Positions 63,184 to 64,000 of a DNA stretch of 64,000 nt are shown piece after piece (the first letter of the stretch is position 1; the number at the start of each line of letters is the position of its first letter). The notes beneath the pieces were generated by a model. That model had not been told where the DNA came from and searched no databases. It saw nothing but the letters and a program-made list of their open reading frames with translations. The translations under genes and the position numbers were made by a program. Source of the DNA: Cellulomonas humilata (GTDB taxonomy: Bacteria; Actinomycetota; Actinomycetes; Actinomycetales; Cellulomonadaceae); contig NZ_JABMCI010000044.1 in the NCBI RefSeq assembly GCF_013359775.1, positions 1 through 64,000 of the forward strand, given 5' to 3'.

Positions 63184-63533
63184 CGCGTCGCCTCGTCGTC
63201 GAGGGCTCGCCGCCCGGCCTCGCGCTGCGCGGCGCTCTGGTCGAACCAGCGCCACGCGAGCAGGGCCGTGTAGCAGAGCAGCGCGAGGAAGAACGCCTCC
63301 TCCACCGGAAGCTCGGGGGCCAGCAGCAGCCCGGTCATGTGCGGCGAGTCCCCGCGCGCAAAGATGCCGAGCACCAGCCCGAGACCGTCCCAGAGCAGGA
63401 ACCCGACGACGCCGATGCCGACGGTCAGCGCCGCGCGGCGCGCGTCCGCCCAGAACGCGAGCCGGAACCGGCGGTCCAGCAGGGCCAGCCCGCCGAGCGA
63501 GAGCAGCAGGGCGCCGAGGTACGCGAACCTCAT
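63180..63533 (-). CDS. crtYe: C50 carotenoid cyclase subunit, CrtYe-like
   Basis: 117 residues with three helices. FLLWDGLGLVLGIFARGDS and LAPELPVEEAFFLALLCYTA are the PxE(E/D) region of CarRA-type lycopene cyclases. ATG overlaps the crtI stop by 4 nt. Partner of crtYf. Whether the end ring is epsilon (decaprenoxanthin) or gamma (sarcinaxanthin) type cannot be read from sequence. Confidence 0.92.
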   Translation of the reverse strand: MRFAYLGALLLSLGGLALLDRRFRLAFWADARRAALTVGIGVVGFLLWDGLGLVLGIFARGDSPHMTGLLLAPELPVEEAFFLALLCYTALLAWRWFDQSAAQREAGRRALDDEATR

Positions 63534-64000
63534 CCGACCGACTCGCTCCAGACCCCACGGGGCCGGGCGGCGGCCAGGAACCCGGGGCGCAGCGGGGCGG
63601 GCAGCGGGTGCGACGAAGTCTCCCCGAGCATCCGCTTCACCACCAGCTCGGCGCTGATCAGGCACATCGGCAGTCCCACACCGGGGATCGTGCCACCTCC
63701 GACGTGCAGCACGTTGGGGACGCGCGACGACACGTCGCCCGGCCGGAACATCGCGCTCTGCCGCAGGGTGTGCTCCATGCCCAGTGCGCTGCCGCGCCAG
63801 GCCGAGAAGTCGCGGGCGAAGTCGGCGGGCCCGACGACGCGCCGGGTGACCACCCGGTCGCGCAGGTCCGGGACGCCCGCCCACGAGCCCACCTGGTCGA
63901 GGAACCGGTCCGCGTACCGCTCGAGGGCCTCCCCGCCGAGCGACGGGTCGGCGGGGAACGGGACGAGGACGAACAGGTTCTCGTGGCCCGGCGGGGCCGC
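63530..64000 (-). CDS. crtI: Phytoene desaturase CrtI, C-terminal part
   Basis: 156 residues at the right edge; the rest lies beyond the window. GHENLFVLVPFPADP, LRQSAMFRP and the FAD-binding C-terminal signature NVLHVGGGTIPGVGLPMCLI identify bacterial CrtI, which turns phytoene into lycopene, the substrate of CrtEb. It is the upstream member of the minus-strand run crtI-crtYe-crtYf-crtEb. Confidence 0.94.
   Translation of the reverse strand, partial: AAPPGHENLFVLVPFPADPSLGGEALERYADRFLDQVGSWAGVPDLRDRVVTRRVVGPADFARDFSAWRGSALGMEHTLRQSAMFRPGDVSSRVPNVLHVGGGTIPGVGLPMCLISAELVVKRMLGETSSHPLPAPLRPGFLAAARPRGVWSESVG

Overview
The window is high-GC actinobacterial chromosome, most likely from a Cellulomonas-type member of the Micrococcales. 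The evidence is the very high G+C at third codon positions, GTG starts, an operon for C50 carotenoids (CrtI-CrtYe-CrtYf-CrtEb), a CBM2-linked GH18 chitinase, a GH87-type alpha-1,3-glucanase, a GH51 arabinofuranosidase and a PknG/GlnX/GlnH signalling set. I recognised one tRNA (Lys, TTT). I saw no CRISPR array, no rRNA and no intact insertion sequence.

Layout. 0-4 kb: the end of a DUF222/HNH protein, then a two-gene unit in which a PrsW-like membrane peptidase carries a nuclease-like polymorphic-toxin tail and is followed 21 bp later by a pentapeptide-repeat protein. 4-16.5 kb: carbohydrate and secreted functions (GH13, GH87, GT39, AKR, two membrane-anchored PQQ-like propellers, AMIN-like protein, metzincin, chitinase). 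17.1-17.7 kb: a relic of a nitrate-respiration operon, with a narK 5' piece joined to a narI 3' piece. 17.8-29.7 kb: a ten-gene minus-strand operon, TelA / unknown / AAA+ ATPase / GlnX / GlnH / coiled coil / PknG / PP2C / vWA / FHA, mostly joined by 4-nt overlaps. 29.9-39.5 kb: a phage-tail-like protein with a buried Tat-like motif, a TetR-MFS pair, AKR, SulP, an ArsR-SRPBCC pair, GNAT, VOC and HNH. 39.6-47.8 kb: a secreted 5'-nucleotidase, small membrane and peptide genes, tRNA-Lys, a DUF4190 protein, SDR/TetR, GNAT, YqgE and DUF808. 48-54.7 kb: a frameshifted GH51 arabinofuranosidase behind a LacI-type operator, facing a secreted DUF4214/RCC1 protein. 54.9-60.6 kb: an oligopeptide-type ABC importer. 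60.6-62 kb: two repeat-related membrane proteins. 62-64 kb: carotenoid genes.

The most system-like region is the TelA-PknG operon. The extracytoplasmic amino-acid sensing parts (GlnH lipoprotein, GlnX four-helix membrane protein) and the soluble kinase PknG are known as a unit in mycobacteria. Here they share one transcript with a phosphatase, an FHA reader, a vWA protein, an AAA+ ATPase and TelA. Zinc-ribbon-like heads occur on the kinase, the phosphatase and the FHA protein. This looks like a complete write-erase-read phosphosignalling module tied to a TelA/AAA+ membrane-stress effector.

Regulatory style is unusually readable. At least a dozen starts have a TANNNT hexamer 6-7 nt upstream and no ribosome binding site, as expected of leaderless transcripts. 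In two cases the stop codon of the preceding gene forms the start of that hexamer. Several divergent or autoregulated genes carry clear tandem palindromes. Both apparent frameshifts (narK relic and GH51) are explained by one missing G in a GGG run, so base-calling error must be excluded before the GH51 gene is called dead.
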